A stretch of DNA of 64,000 bases from Tricholomella constricta (taxonomy: Eukaryota > Basidiomycota > Agaricomycetes > Agaricales > Lyophyllaceae), in assembly GCA_013368375.1 (NCBI GenBank), contig JAACJP010000036.1, positions 62,001 to 126,000 on the forward strand, written 5' to 3'. Both the position numbers and the translations under genes were made by a program. The notes beneath the pieces are model-generated. The model saw only the letters and a list, made by a program, of their open reading frames with translations, was not told where the DNA came from and did no database searches. Positions 9,193-17,100 of this stretch are shown piece by piece. Numbering within the stretch: position 1 is the stretch's first letter; every line of letters starts with the position of its first letter.

Positions 9193-12023
9193 TTTCCCTC
9201 TTCTGTCTTGTGATGGAATTCGAAGATGTCGTCGCCGATGAGGTAGGTGGCTCTGCCCATGGCGTTTGCTGTTGGGCAGTCGCGCATCCAGTGTTCCAGG
9301 TCACCGCATAGGATGCAGGCCTTGTCTCGAATTCGTTGTTGCTTTACGTCTTCATCGATCTTCACCCAGGGGCGCGTTGACTTCTTGAATCCGAAGTTGT
9401 TGGCTTGTAGTGCCTCTTCGTCATCCCATGCGATTTCTTGGTCTTGCGCCTTACCTTCCTTACCTGAGTCCGGGTCCTGATCATGACTTTCGGCGTTCAA
9501 GCGTGCGTTCTTGTTCCCCTGAGCCGTTTGCGGCGTCGTGCGGCTTGCGGGTCCGGCCGAAGGTCCCATCGGAGGTCGTGCGGAGGTGTTGGAGGTGTTC
9601 GCATTATTCGCCCAGAGGGGTTTGTAGGACTCTGGATTTTCTATGCGATGTTCCCAGTACCTCCGGTCGATTTGGGTGACCAGATCTCGGTAACCTTCGT
9701 AGGTTTCGGGGCTTGGTGCGATGGCCAGGACGTTAAGGATTCGTTGGGGGAGCGCTTTCCGGAGTGTGAACTGTAGTGCTACCCAGTTCCAGCCTGTTTC
9801 GTACGCTTCTTGTTCGAACTTGATGATGAATGCTGTGAACTTTTCCCATTCCTTCATTTTCAGTCGCGAAATGTTGTTCTCGGCTTCCACTCTCGAGTTC
9901 GGTATTCCGAAGCGTGATCCTAATTCGTGTACGAATCCTTCCCAATTCGTGAACATTGGGTGTTGGGGGTTGTACGTGAGTTGCAGCCGAAAGTAGTCCA
10001 TAGCTCCGTCCTTTAAGTAGGAGCTCGCGAATGACACCTTCAGGTGATCCTGTTCGTAGGTGATCGCCTTGGCTTGAAACGTTACTAGGCATTCCGTGAC
10101 GAAGGTTTTCCATCTCCTCGGTTCTTTTCCAGTGAAGGGGTCCGGTTTCCTGATGTCGATTTTCGATTCCAGGTTTAGGAGGTGTCGGTACTGTTCCGGG
10201 GTCAGGTTTTGGTTTGGGCCTAAGAGCTGTTGCGGTGGAGGTGGGGGTCGTTGAGGGTTTGCGAATTGGCCTCCTCCCGGATTTCCGGGTGGGCCTCCTC
10301 CTCCTCCTCCTCCGTGGCCTCCTCCTCCCCCTCCGGGACCTCCGGGGCCTCCCGGGCCTCCTGGTCCTTGTGGTGGTCCGTATCCTCCGTGACCTCCCCC
10401 TCCTCCAGGACCTCCTGTTCCTCCGGGGCCGTTTCCCCAATAACCTCCTCCTCCCCCTCCTGGTCCTCCGGGGCCGTTTCCCCATTGAGTTCCTCTCGGG
10501 GTAGGTGGTCCCGAAGATCCCGGAGGGGGTTGGGGCTGTGGAGGTGGTCCGTTGTACTGGGGGTTCGGTCGTCCGCCGGGTATGGGTGGGGCTGGTCCGG
10601 GGTTGTATCCAGTTCTGTATTGTTCGAACTGGGGGAATTGTTGTTGGGTCCCTTGCCTTCCGTCGAGGATGTTTACGTTTTGACCGGGGCCGGGGTCCGC
10701 TCCGATTCCACGTCGTTCTCTTGGGGAGATTGGGCGTGGGCCTTGTGGTGACCTCCTGTTCTGACTTGCCAGATGAGGTGGTGTTTGGCGCCAGTCTTCT
10801 CGTGCCCTAGGGGGTGCTCCCTCTCTTCTTTCCGAGTTTTCTTCGCGTAGTTCGTAGCTGTGGGCGTACGACAGTGGCGTTGGGATTCCCCGTTCCGACG
10901 GAGGTAGGGGAATGTTCTCAGGTTCCCTCGGAGGTACTCCTTCTTGGTTTGCGAAGGTCCCCTGTGGGTCCTGAAAACCCGAATTTGGCCTGGAAAACGG
11001 TCCTTCGACAGGGGGGTTCTCTTCGGGGATTCTTTGTAAGTTGTGGGCTCCCCAGAACCCGAACGTCGGAGCTCTTCGAGCGTCTGCCCCTGGTGTGACG
11101 GTGGGTTCGAACCCTTCTTGGCTGGGGGGAGCGTTCCCTTGGTTCATCCTCCTGAGTAGAGCCGAAGCTGTCTGCGTATTGACCGTGCTTGTCGCTCGTG
11201 GAGGTTCTTCGAATCTAGTTTCGATTCTGGAGGGAACGGGCTCCTGAATTGGCATGTGGAAGGAACGTCCCGCGCTTTGGGGGTCGGAGAATCTTCTTCC
11301 CTCGTTGGACGTCTGGATTTCTCCAGCCAGAGCGCGTAACCTTCTTTCGTTTCCCCCCATTTGTAGCAACACCGTCAGTTGTGGGGGTAATCGATGGGCT
11401 TCGTGCAGTTGCATGGTCGACAACACGAGGTTGGCCCATTGTTCCGGTGTTCGGGGTTGATGATCCATCCCCATGGTTTCGACTAGGAGCTCGTGCGCTT
11501 GTCGTGAAAACTCTTCTCGCGTCATGCGGAGTTCGTAGAGTATCCTTTCGTGGTCTGAACCGTGTAGAAAGGGGTTTTGTTGACGAGCGAACTGTCCCTG
11601 TCCCTCCTCTCGTGCCCTATCCCTCCTCTGGAACATCTCCGGGTGCCTCAACCTTTCGTAGTACGATCCGGGAGTCTGGTTACTTGAAAGCGGAGGTCCG
11701 GAGGTCGTTGCGGATGGTGGTAAGGGGGGATAGTTGGGGGTGGCGAGTTGGTAAGAGGGGTTGAATACGTTTGAGGGGGTTCGGGGTAGGGGTCGTCGTG
11801 GGTCCTGACTGACTGAGGAAAAATCCCCCTCATGTTGGCCAGGTTGGAAGATCTGGTGTTCCAACCTGGACCTGTTGGATCCGAAAGTCCCTTGCATCGG
11901 AGGTCCTGTTGAGGCAGGGGAGGTTTCGAAGGGTGGTGGTGAAGGTCTCCTTTGAGTGAAGGAGGGACCTTCGAAGTTTTGATAGCGGATGGTTGTGTTA
12001 GGCTCCACTATCGTCGAGGACAT
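9159..12023 (-). CDS. gypsy-1 Gag
   Basis: 954 residues; the ATG at 12023 is 17 nt beyond the primer-binding site. The N-terminal half is Pro/Gln/Arg-rich and disordered, followed by a Gly-rich block with GGPGGGGGG repeats (about residues 480-600). A capsid-like domain comes next (from IRKPDPFTGKEPRRWKTF, about residues 625-800), then a CCHC zinc knuckle CILCGDLEHWMRDC (CX2CX4HX4C, about residues 903-917). Gag forms the particle shell and packages the RNA. It ends 33 nt past the inferred slippery site, overlapping pol. Confidence 0.93.
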   Translation of the reverse strand: MSSTIVEPNTTIRYQNFEGPSFTQRRPSPPPFETSPASTGPPMQGTFGSNRSRLEHQIFQPGQHEGDFSSVSQDPRRPLPRTPSNVFNPSYQLATPNYPPLPPSATTSGPPLSSNQTPGSYYERLRHPEMFQRRDRAREEGQGQFARQQNPFLHGSDHERILYELRMTREEFSRQAHELLVETMGMDHQPRTPEQWANLVLSTMQLHEAHRLPPQLTVLLQMGGNERRLRALAGEIQTSNEGRRFSDPQSAGRSFHMPIQEPVPSRIETRFEEPPRATSTVNTQTASALLRRMNQGNAPPSQEGFEPTVTPGADARRAPTFGFWGAHNLQRIPEENPPVEGPFSRPNSGFQDPQGTFANQEGVPPREPENIPLPPSERGIPTPLSYAHSYELREENSERREGAPPRAREDWRQTPPHLASQNRRSPQGPRPISPRERRGIGADPGPGQNVNILDGRQGTQQQFPQFEQYRTGYNPGPAPPIPGGRPNPQYNGPPPQPQPPPGSSGPPTPRGTQWGNGPGGPGGGGGGYWGNGPGGTGGPGGGGGHGGYGPPQGPGGPGGPGGPGGGGGGHGGGGGGGPPGNPGGGQFANPQRPPPPPQQLLGPNQNLTPEQYRHLLNLESKIDIRKPDPFTGKEPRRWKTFVTECLVTFQAKAITYEQDHLKVSFASSYLKDGAMDYFRLQLTYNPQHPMFTNWEGFVHELGSRFGIPNSRVEAENNISRLKMKEWEKFTAFIIKFEQEAYETGWNWVALQFTLRKALPQRILNVLAIAPSPETYEGYRDLVTQIDRRYWEHRIENPESYKPLWANNANTSNTSARPPMGPSAGPASRTTPQTAQGNKNARLNAESHDQDPDSGKEGKAQDQEIAWDDEEALQANNFGFKKSTRPWVKIDEDVKQQRIRDKACILCGDLEHWMRDCPTANAMGRATYLIGDDIFEFHHKTEEGNAGAIQDLPGL
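9192..9198 (-). promoter_or_regulatory. Inferred -1 ribosomal frameshift site GGGAAAC in the gag/pol overlap
   Basis: On the sense strand gag reads GAG GGA AAC, giving the X XXY YYZ heptamer G GGA AAC. Slipping back one base enters the open pol frame. Downstream, CCCGG-GCTCT ... AGAGC-(5 nt)-CCGGG can form a bulged stem-loop, starting about 21 nt after the heptamer. That is further than usual, so the stimulatory structure is less certain than the heptamer. Confidence 0.6.
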
Positions 12024-12040
12024 GTCCGGTGGGTGGGAGG

Positions 12041-12052
12041 ACCTCGATATTA
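12041..12052 (-). other. gypsy-1 self-primer binding site
   Basis: Directly after the 5' LTR the sense strand reads TAATATCGAGGT. It lacks the TGG start expected for a tRNA 3' end. Its exact complement lies in the LTR at 12296-12307, about 30 bp downstream of TATATA, where transcription should begin. This is the arrangement known for Tf1-type self-priming. Confidence 0.72.
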
Positions 12053-12398
12053 TGTTAGGACCTGTGTAGCACGCCGGTTACAGAGTTATTCTGGAACCAC
12101 CGAAGCGGACAGGCCTGACGTCCGTCAAGGAAGACGGCCTACGAAGGAGTATTCGGAGGTCGTGAGCGTCGACGGAGGTGTTCACCGGGGCTGATTCGAA
12201 CGAACGAGCTCAAGTGATACGGGTGTGAAGCCAAATAGATTGAGAGAGAGAGAGAGAAACGAGAACGAGAATCGAGAACTAGTCTTAACAATAGGTAATA
12301 TCGAGGTAAGGAGTCTGAAAAGAAGTGGTGCCATCATATATACGGTGGGCGTGCGTGGGAAAGCGTAAGTGATTGCGAGTTTAGGGGCGGTCGTGACA
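12053..12398 (-). repeat. gypsy-1 5' LTR with promoter
   Basis: 346 bp and apparently identical to 1929-2274. On the sense (minus) strand it has TATATA at 12342-12337; a start about 30 bp further would begin the RNA at or near 12307 with ACCTCGATATTA. The RNA 5' end would therefore match the primer-binding site at 12041-12052. Confidence 0.94.
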
Positions 12399-12752
12399 GA
12401 GACCGTAGCGACGTCGACCACCGAGACGGAGTACATGTCCATAGCCCGGGCCGCTCAGCAACTCATGTGGATGTATTCATCCCTTGCAGAGACCGGAATG
12501 CCCCAACCCCGACCAGCGCTACTCCACGCTGACAACAACGGAGCCATATCTCTCACCGAAAACACAAAGGGCAACGCGCGCGTAAAACATATTGATGTAC
12601 GACACCACTACATACGCGAGCGCGTCGAACACGGTGATATCAAAGTCATATACGTACCCAGCACCGAAAACCTGGCGGACATCCTCACCAAGCCCCTCCC
12701 GTGCCCCGCGCACCACCAAATATGCGTCGCGCTCCGACTATGCGATGAGTAG
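12399..12752 (+). pseudogene. copia-1 RNase H C-terminal part, separated by gypsy-1
   Basis: After the second GAGAC the copia frame resumes in phase (ETVATSTTETEYMSIARAA) and continues through the RNase H motifs HADNNGAISL and KHIDVRHHYIRERV to LADILTKPLP and a stop at 12750-12752. It is the native C-terminus of the polyprotein begun at base 1. Confidence 0.92.
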
Positions 12753-12780
12753 ACGGAGGAGTCGCGCGAGTCAGGAGGAG

Positions 12781-13071
12781 TGTTGATTACATGACTCGCG
12801 GTAAATTGACGCGACGGTGAACACGTGACCCGAGCGCAGGAGAAAGGAGGGAACGGAAGTATATGTGGTACTGCACAGTACCACCCATATATGTCAACGG
12901 ATGATCGGACATATACCTCAGTCGTTTCCCAGATAAACAGACTGAGGTATGTGGCCGAACTTACTTATTTGATGGACCACTTACTTACAACATGTATTAG
13001 CGTACTTTACAACAGGTACATAACTAATACAGTCGTTTCCCAGATAAACAGACTGAGCGTACTTTACAACA
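12781..13071 (+). repeat. copia-1 3' LTR with tandem unspliced and spliced segments
   Basis: Starts TGTTGATTAC after a purine tract and ends TTTACAACA (TG...CA, 291 bp). The 5' LTR is outside the window, so the right boundary rests on the repeat structure and on the change to gypsy-3 sequence. It contains a perfect 9-bp-arm palindrome (12865-12873 with 12876-12884) and the segment 12919-13014 carrying a 54-nt GT-AG intron (12947-13000). The same segment follows without the intron at 13030-13071. Confidence 0.85.
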
Positions 13072-13179
13072 GACTTCGTCAAATCCGAGATCGCTGCAGC
13101 AGTCCTAGCCACTGTCGACTATCCTCATGAGGATGACCAGTTCTACCTTGACGACGAGACCGATTCTGAGACCGACTAG
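13072..13179 (+). pseudogene. gypsy-3 polyprotein C-terminal remnant
   Basis: A short open frame begins directly at the copia-1 LTR edge and ends DDETDSETD-stop at 13177-13179. It is read as the last codons of a retroelement protein because a 3' untranslated stretch, a purine tract and an LTR follow in the same orientation. The rest of the element would lie left of copia-1, outside the window. Confidence 0.5.
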
Positions 13180-13371
13180 CCCCACATCCCCTTCCCTTTC
13201 CCACATTTTCGCCAATCGTTTTTTTCCAATGTTTTTGCCACTGGCTGGCCGCACTGCCGTTTTCCGTCACCGCGCCGTTTTTCTGGACGTAGACTTATGC
13301 ACTCTGCTGCCTAGGACCCCACATTGTCAGAGGACTTCCGGGGAATTTGGAGTAGTGGACAAGGTTTTAAA

Positions 13372-13612
13372 GTGGGGAGGGGTGTAAGCCTGGCGGCCCA
13401 GTCTTACGCGCGCGGACTCTTAACTTTCACGTGACCTTCAAACCTTATCTTATCAACTGACACGTACCATATATGGACATTGAACCTTATTCTACAGTAG
13501 ATCATCGTACCGTAACCCTGTCCTGTATCCCCTCGCGTTCCCGAGAATACACTGTGGTCCTGTTAACCTGTGGGACCGCAACCCAGTGAGCCTAATCGAC
13601 GACAGGCTTTCA
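13372..13612 (+). repeat. gypsy-3 polypurine tract and 3' LTR
   Basis: The purine tract GTGGGGAGGGG (13372-13382) leads into a 230-bp LTR, 13383-13612, from TGTAAGCC to GGCTTTCA. The boundaries are confirmed independently by a solo LTR of the same family and length at 36294-36523, which has a clean target duplication. The two copies differ at scattered positions, so they are not from one event. The element class cannot be read here; 'gypsy-3' is a working name. Confidence 0.82.
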
Positions 13613-13737
13613 CCCATGCAGCTACACACCGTCAATCAATGAATCGGAGTAAACAAGCACCCACTCATGCGGATGAGGGTTTGGTAAAGCAAAGGGTTGC
13701 CGCAGGCAGAGAACCAGAGAAGCGAGACAGTGCTACG
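13613..13737. other. Short flank between gypsy-3 LTR and copia-2
   Basis: 125 bp with no recognised feature, ending in the copia-2 target site CTACG (13733-13737). Confidence 0.6.
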
Positions 13738-14009
13738 TGTTGGCCCGGTGGTTATTCTCATCGCTTACTTCATCATTCGCACGTGACTTCCGATGCCTTT
13801 TGCTTCCGTTTCTGCGTCCGCATCCTCAGTCGTCTCTTTTCTCTACTACGACGCTGAGGATGTAAGTCTTATCTCCAGTCACTATTATCTTTCCTTCTTA
13901 CTGATAGACTTGTAGTTTTACTTGTCTTATTCTAGGTATATCAATATAGTCGTCTCTTTTCTCTACTACGACGCTGAGGATTTTTACTTGTCTTATTCTA
14001 GGGCCATCA
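13738..14009 (+). repeat. copia-2 5' LTR with tandem unspliced and spliced segments
   Basis: TG...CA, 272 bp. Bases 13828-13861 and 13916-13935 are two exon-like parts around a 54-nt GTAAGT...TTGTAG intron (13862-13915). After a 12-nt linker the same 34 + 20 nt recur joined without the intron at 13948-14001. CATCCTCAG (13821-13829) pairs with CTGAGGATG (13854-13862) across the 5' splice site. Confidence 0.95.
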
Positions 14010-14023
14010 GGTTATGGGCCCCG
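14010..14023 (+). other. copia-2 primer-binding site, complementary to the initiator tRNA-Met anticodon arm
   Basis: GGTTATGGGCCC follows the 5' LTR directly. Its complement GGGCCCATAACC is the anticodon stem-loop of eukaryotic initiator tRNA-Met (CAT anticodon in the middle) and not a tRNA 3' end. Drosophila copia primes from such a half-tRNA fragment; use of the same primer here is inference. Confidence 0.65.
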
Positions 14024-14156
14024 CCTAGGAATTGGACTCAAATTCGATTGCCTCGTTTCCAGGGACCTCGGCGACTCACTTTTTGGATCGTGTAGATTCA
14101 TTTTTCCGCATATAGTCACCCCGATCCATCAAGATCGGGCTTTTGACTCCGCGACG

Positions 14157-17100
14157 ATGTCCAGCTACCCAACACGCGGCCGAGGATCTGCTCAACAGGG
14201 TCATCCCACTATCCTTGGACCACGCTCACTCATCCCTCGGCGCGTCCTTTCCAATCCGACGCGTCCGTCCACAACTCAACGCGGACCCCCTCCAGGAGCG
14301 ACCTTGCTTGACCCGCCCCTGCCCCAGTCGTTCGCCGTTTCATCGGCTCCTGCTTCCCCGTTTTTTGCTACTCAGAATATTCCTCTTTCTTCGTCACAGC
14401 ACTGTAATGTTCATCCTCCGGACTCATGGTCGCAAACTCCGTTTCTTCCTCCTACTGCTTCTCAACAAGACTTAACTCAAGTTCCCTCTTACTCTAGTCC
14501 ACGTCCTACTTTTCCGTCACCTTCTCTTGTTCCATTGCCTCAGGTTATGCATGCACCGCTTCTTCCCCCACCGCCCCCCCCTCCCGCGTCTTCAGCGGGA
14601 CTCTCGTATGTTTCTTCCGCCCATTTGCCAATCGTTCAGCACCCTTTTCCGACACCTGTACGTTCTCCTTCGATTCATTCTCTTCATTCTACACACCACA
14701 TTTTATCGCCCCCCGTTTCTCACGCATCTCTTCATCGTCCTATCGACCCTGTTGCACCTGTACCTCTTCGTCCGATACTGTTTGATAATATTAATCGTAT
14801 TGTTTCCCCTTCTCATCATTCTTCTATTGCCCCTGCTCCACCTTATTTTCAGCACCAGTTTAATCCTGTCCCGCATTTTTCACCTCAACCGAATCGCCCT
14901 CCCGTTCACTCTGGCTCTTCGTTTCGCTCGCTTTCTGCATCCTCTCTGCATTTACCTTTTCGTCCTGCTTCGGCTCCTCGACTTTCACCTCTATCACCGT
15001 CGCTTCGTCTCCAACAGTTACCTCGTTCTCTTCCTGCTTCTCCTGCTATTCCTGCTTTTGCTTCTCCGGTTCCTCTTACCGCCGCTATCTCGCCTACTCG
15101 TTCCCTTTCTACCTACACAAAACCCGACTTTCCTAATTTATCTAGTATACCTCTTCTTACTTCGGCGAACGACTGGACAAAGTGGCATTCGGCGGTCCTC
15201 CAGGTCATCGAGGCAACGGGACTTTATGATCATATCGTCGACGTTCTCCCTGCCGAATTCATACTCGATCCCACTGCTTATCCTTCTCTACCTCCTCAAA
15301 TCGACCGCGCCCATTACACTTCCGAGGAACTCGATCTCTACAAGGCTTGGTGGACCCAGGACGACGTCGTTTCGTTCGTCCTGCTCGGTAAACTCGGTCC
15401 AATCCCCCTTTCCTTGATTCCTCCGAAACGTGATGCTTGGGGTAATCCCCAGCGTACTGCTCGCGATATTCTTCGTCTTTTACGCACCAAATACGGAGTA
15501 TATGATGCTGTGTCCGCTGCGGCCGTCCGAGAGTCGGTTCTTTCCAAGAAGGTTGTTGGGAACGACGTCACTTCCTATGTCGATGCGTGGAGAAAGGCCG
15601 TTCTCCAAGTCGAGGGTTCCCATTGGGATTTTTCGTCTTTCGACAAAGTTCAACGCTTCGCTGATGGTTTACCTCGCACGTTCGAATATGAACCGCTTCG
15701 CGTTATGATTCGGGAGGGCTTCAACTCGAATCCGCCTCATGGAGTTATTTCCTTTCATGATGCGTCACAGGCTGCTCTCAACATCGAGCTTGCGAGTCGT
15801 AGGCTTTCCTCCGTTCATCCTTCCGCTCCTCGTCGATCCCAGGCATCTTCCTCTTCTGGACCCGCTTCTTCCAGTGCGAATGCGTCAACTCCTTCTTCTA
15901 CCGACCCTCCCGCTGTCCCACCTCAAGCTACGCGTCCTCGCTGTTCGAATTGTGGCGCCATTGGGCATGTTGCTGGAAACTGTTGGGAACCTGGTGGAGG
16001 AGATGTCGGAGGCCGAGATCGATACCTTGCTGCGAACCCCCCTCGTCCCCGTGCTCATGTTGCTATTGCTCCTGATACACCGCTTGACCCCATCGTAGAG
16101 TCTACCGAGCCCGAAATTGAACCGGCCACTGAGCCCATTTCCGCTTATGCACCGCCTGATGCCTCTCTTCCCGCCGTTCCAGATACTGCCCTGTATTTGG
16201 ACTTTGCGAACGTCACTAGTCCGGTGGTCCTCGCGTCATTGGCAGATCGCTTTAACGCCATTCTGGATTCTGGCTGTACGGTGCATATAATTCGCGACCG
16301 GAAATATTTCTGGACTTACGACACTACGTTGGCGGTTCCTGTCGGTACTGCAAACTGCGGAACGCTCACGACTTTGGCGAAAGGCGAAGTTCGATTCCGC
16401 ATTACTATTGACGGTATTGAACAAATCGTTTCCCTTCAAGACTGTCTTCACGCACCGGACGTACCTATCAATTTACTTTCGGTCGGCTCTATGACGGAGA
16501 AGAACGTGCGATTGGTTTTTGAGAAGAACATTACGTCCATTCACTTCCCGGACAACGTCAATCGCGTCCCTACCCATTCCATCAACGCTACTGTCGTTCG
16601 TCGATTATCTTTTCTTCACTTGGACTTCGTTCTCCCTCCTGACTCTTCGACTCCCAACGATCCTGAGTTCTTGATCGCTCTTCCGGCCGTTGATCGACTT
16701 GACACCGATCTTTTTTACCATCGCGTTGATCCTACTCCGAACCTCTGGCATCGTCGCTTCGGGCACTTAGGTCTAGACGCAACACGAGCTGTTCTTACCA
16801 AGTCCTTCGCTACCGGCGTCAAGTATGAAGGGCCATTCCTCGATACTCATTGCATCCCATGTTTAATCGGGAAACACCCACAACGACCTTTCGATCATCT
16901 TGCGCGACGTGCTAACCGAGTATGTGAACTTCTACACATGGATACCTGCGGCCCGTTTCCCGTTCAAACCCCTCACGGCAAGAGTTTCTTTCATACCATT
17001 CTGGATGACTACTTGAATTTCGGGTCCACCTCCCTCCTCGCACACAAGGACGAGGCAGTCGCTCATTACTTGTCGACGGAGGCTTCCTGGGAACGAAAAT

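Larger units (their letters stand above)
1929..12398 (-). mobile_element. Complete Ty3/gypsy chromovirus gypsy-1, nested in copia-1
   Basis: This is a 10.5-kb LTR retrotransposon on the minus strand. It has two 346-bp LTRs (TG...CA) in which I see no difference, and a perfect 5-bp target duplication GAGAC, so the insertion is recent. Sense order is 5' LTR (12053-12398), self-complementary primer site, gag (12023-9159), pol by -1 frameshift (9192-4693), an antisense gene (2497-4476), polypurine tract and 3' LTR (1929-2274). A C-terminal chromodomain and the inferred self-priming place it with the Tf1/sushi-like chromoviruses. Confidence 0.96.
1..13071 (+). mobile_element. Ty1/copia element copia-1 (5' part outside the window), split by gypsy-1
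   Basis: The Pol order integrase end, reverse transcriptase, RNase H defines Ty1/copia. The element enters from the left edge, so Gag, protease, most of the integrase and the 5' LTR are not seen. It is interrupted at 1929-12398 by a gypsy element with target duplication GAGAC (1924-1928 and 12399-12403). With that insertion and one duplication set aside, the reading frame continues through the RNase H domain, so copia-1 was probably intact when hit. The 3' LTR is 12781-13071, preceded by a purine tract (12772-12780). It lies in the 3' end of another element (gypsy-3). Confidence 0.93.

Noticed and set aside
9733..10485. 250-codon Arg-rich minus frame and plus-strand Ser-rich frames in gypsy-1 gag
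   Set aside because: All arise from the GGN-rich repeats of Gag read in other frames.
13936..13949. A further GT...AG interval (GTATATCAATATAG) in the copia-2 LTR as an intron
   Set aside because: 14 nt is too short to be spliced. It is the linker between the two segment copies.
14020..14080. tRNA-like bases (AATTCGATT) after the copia-2 LTR
   Set aside because: No cloverleaf can be folded. The match to initiator tRNA-Met is a primer-binding complement, not a gene.
14527..15417. 296-codon plus-strand frame rich in Leu and Phe
   Set aside because: It is the +1 shadow of the Pro/Ser-rich Gag part of copia-2. Composition follows from CCT/TCT-rich codons.
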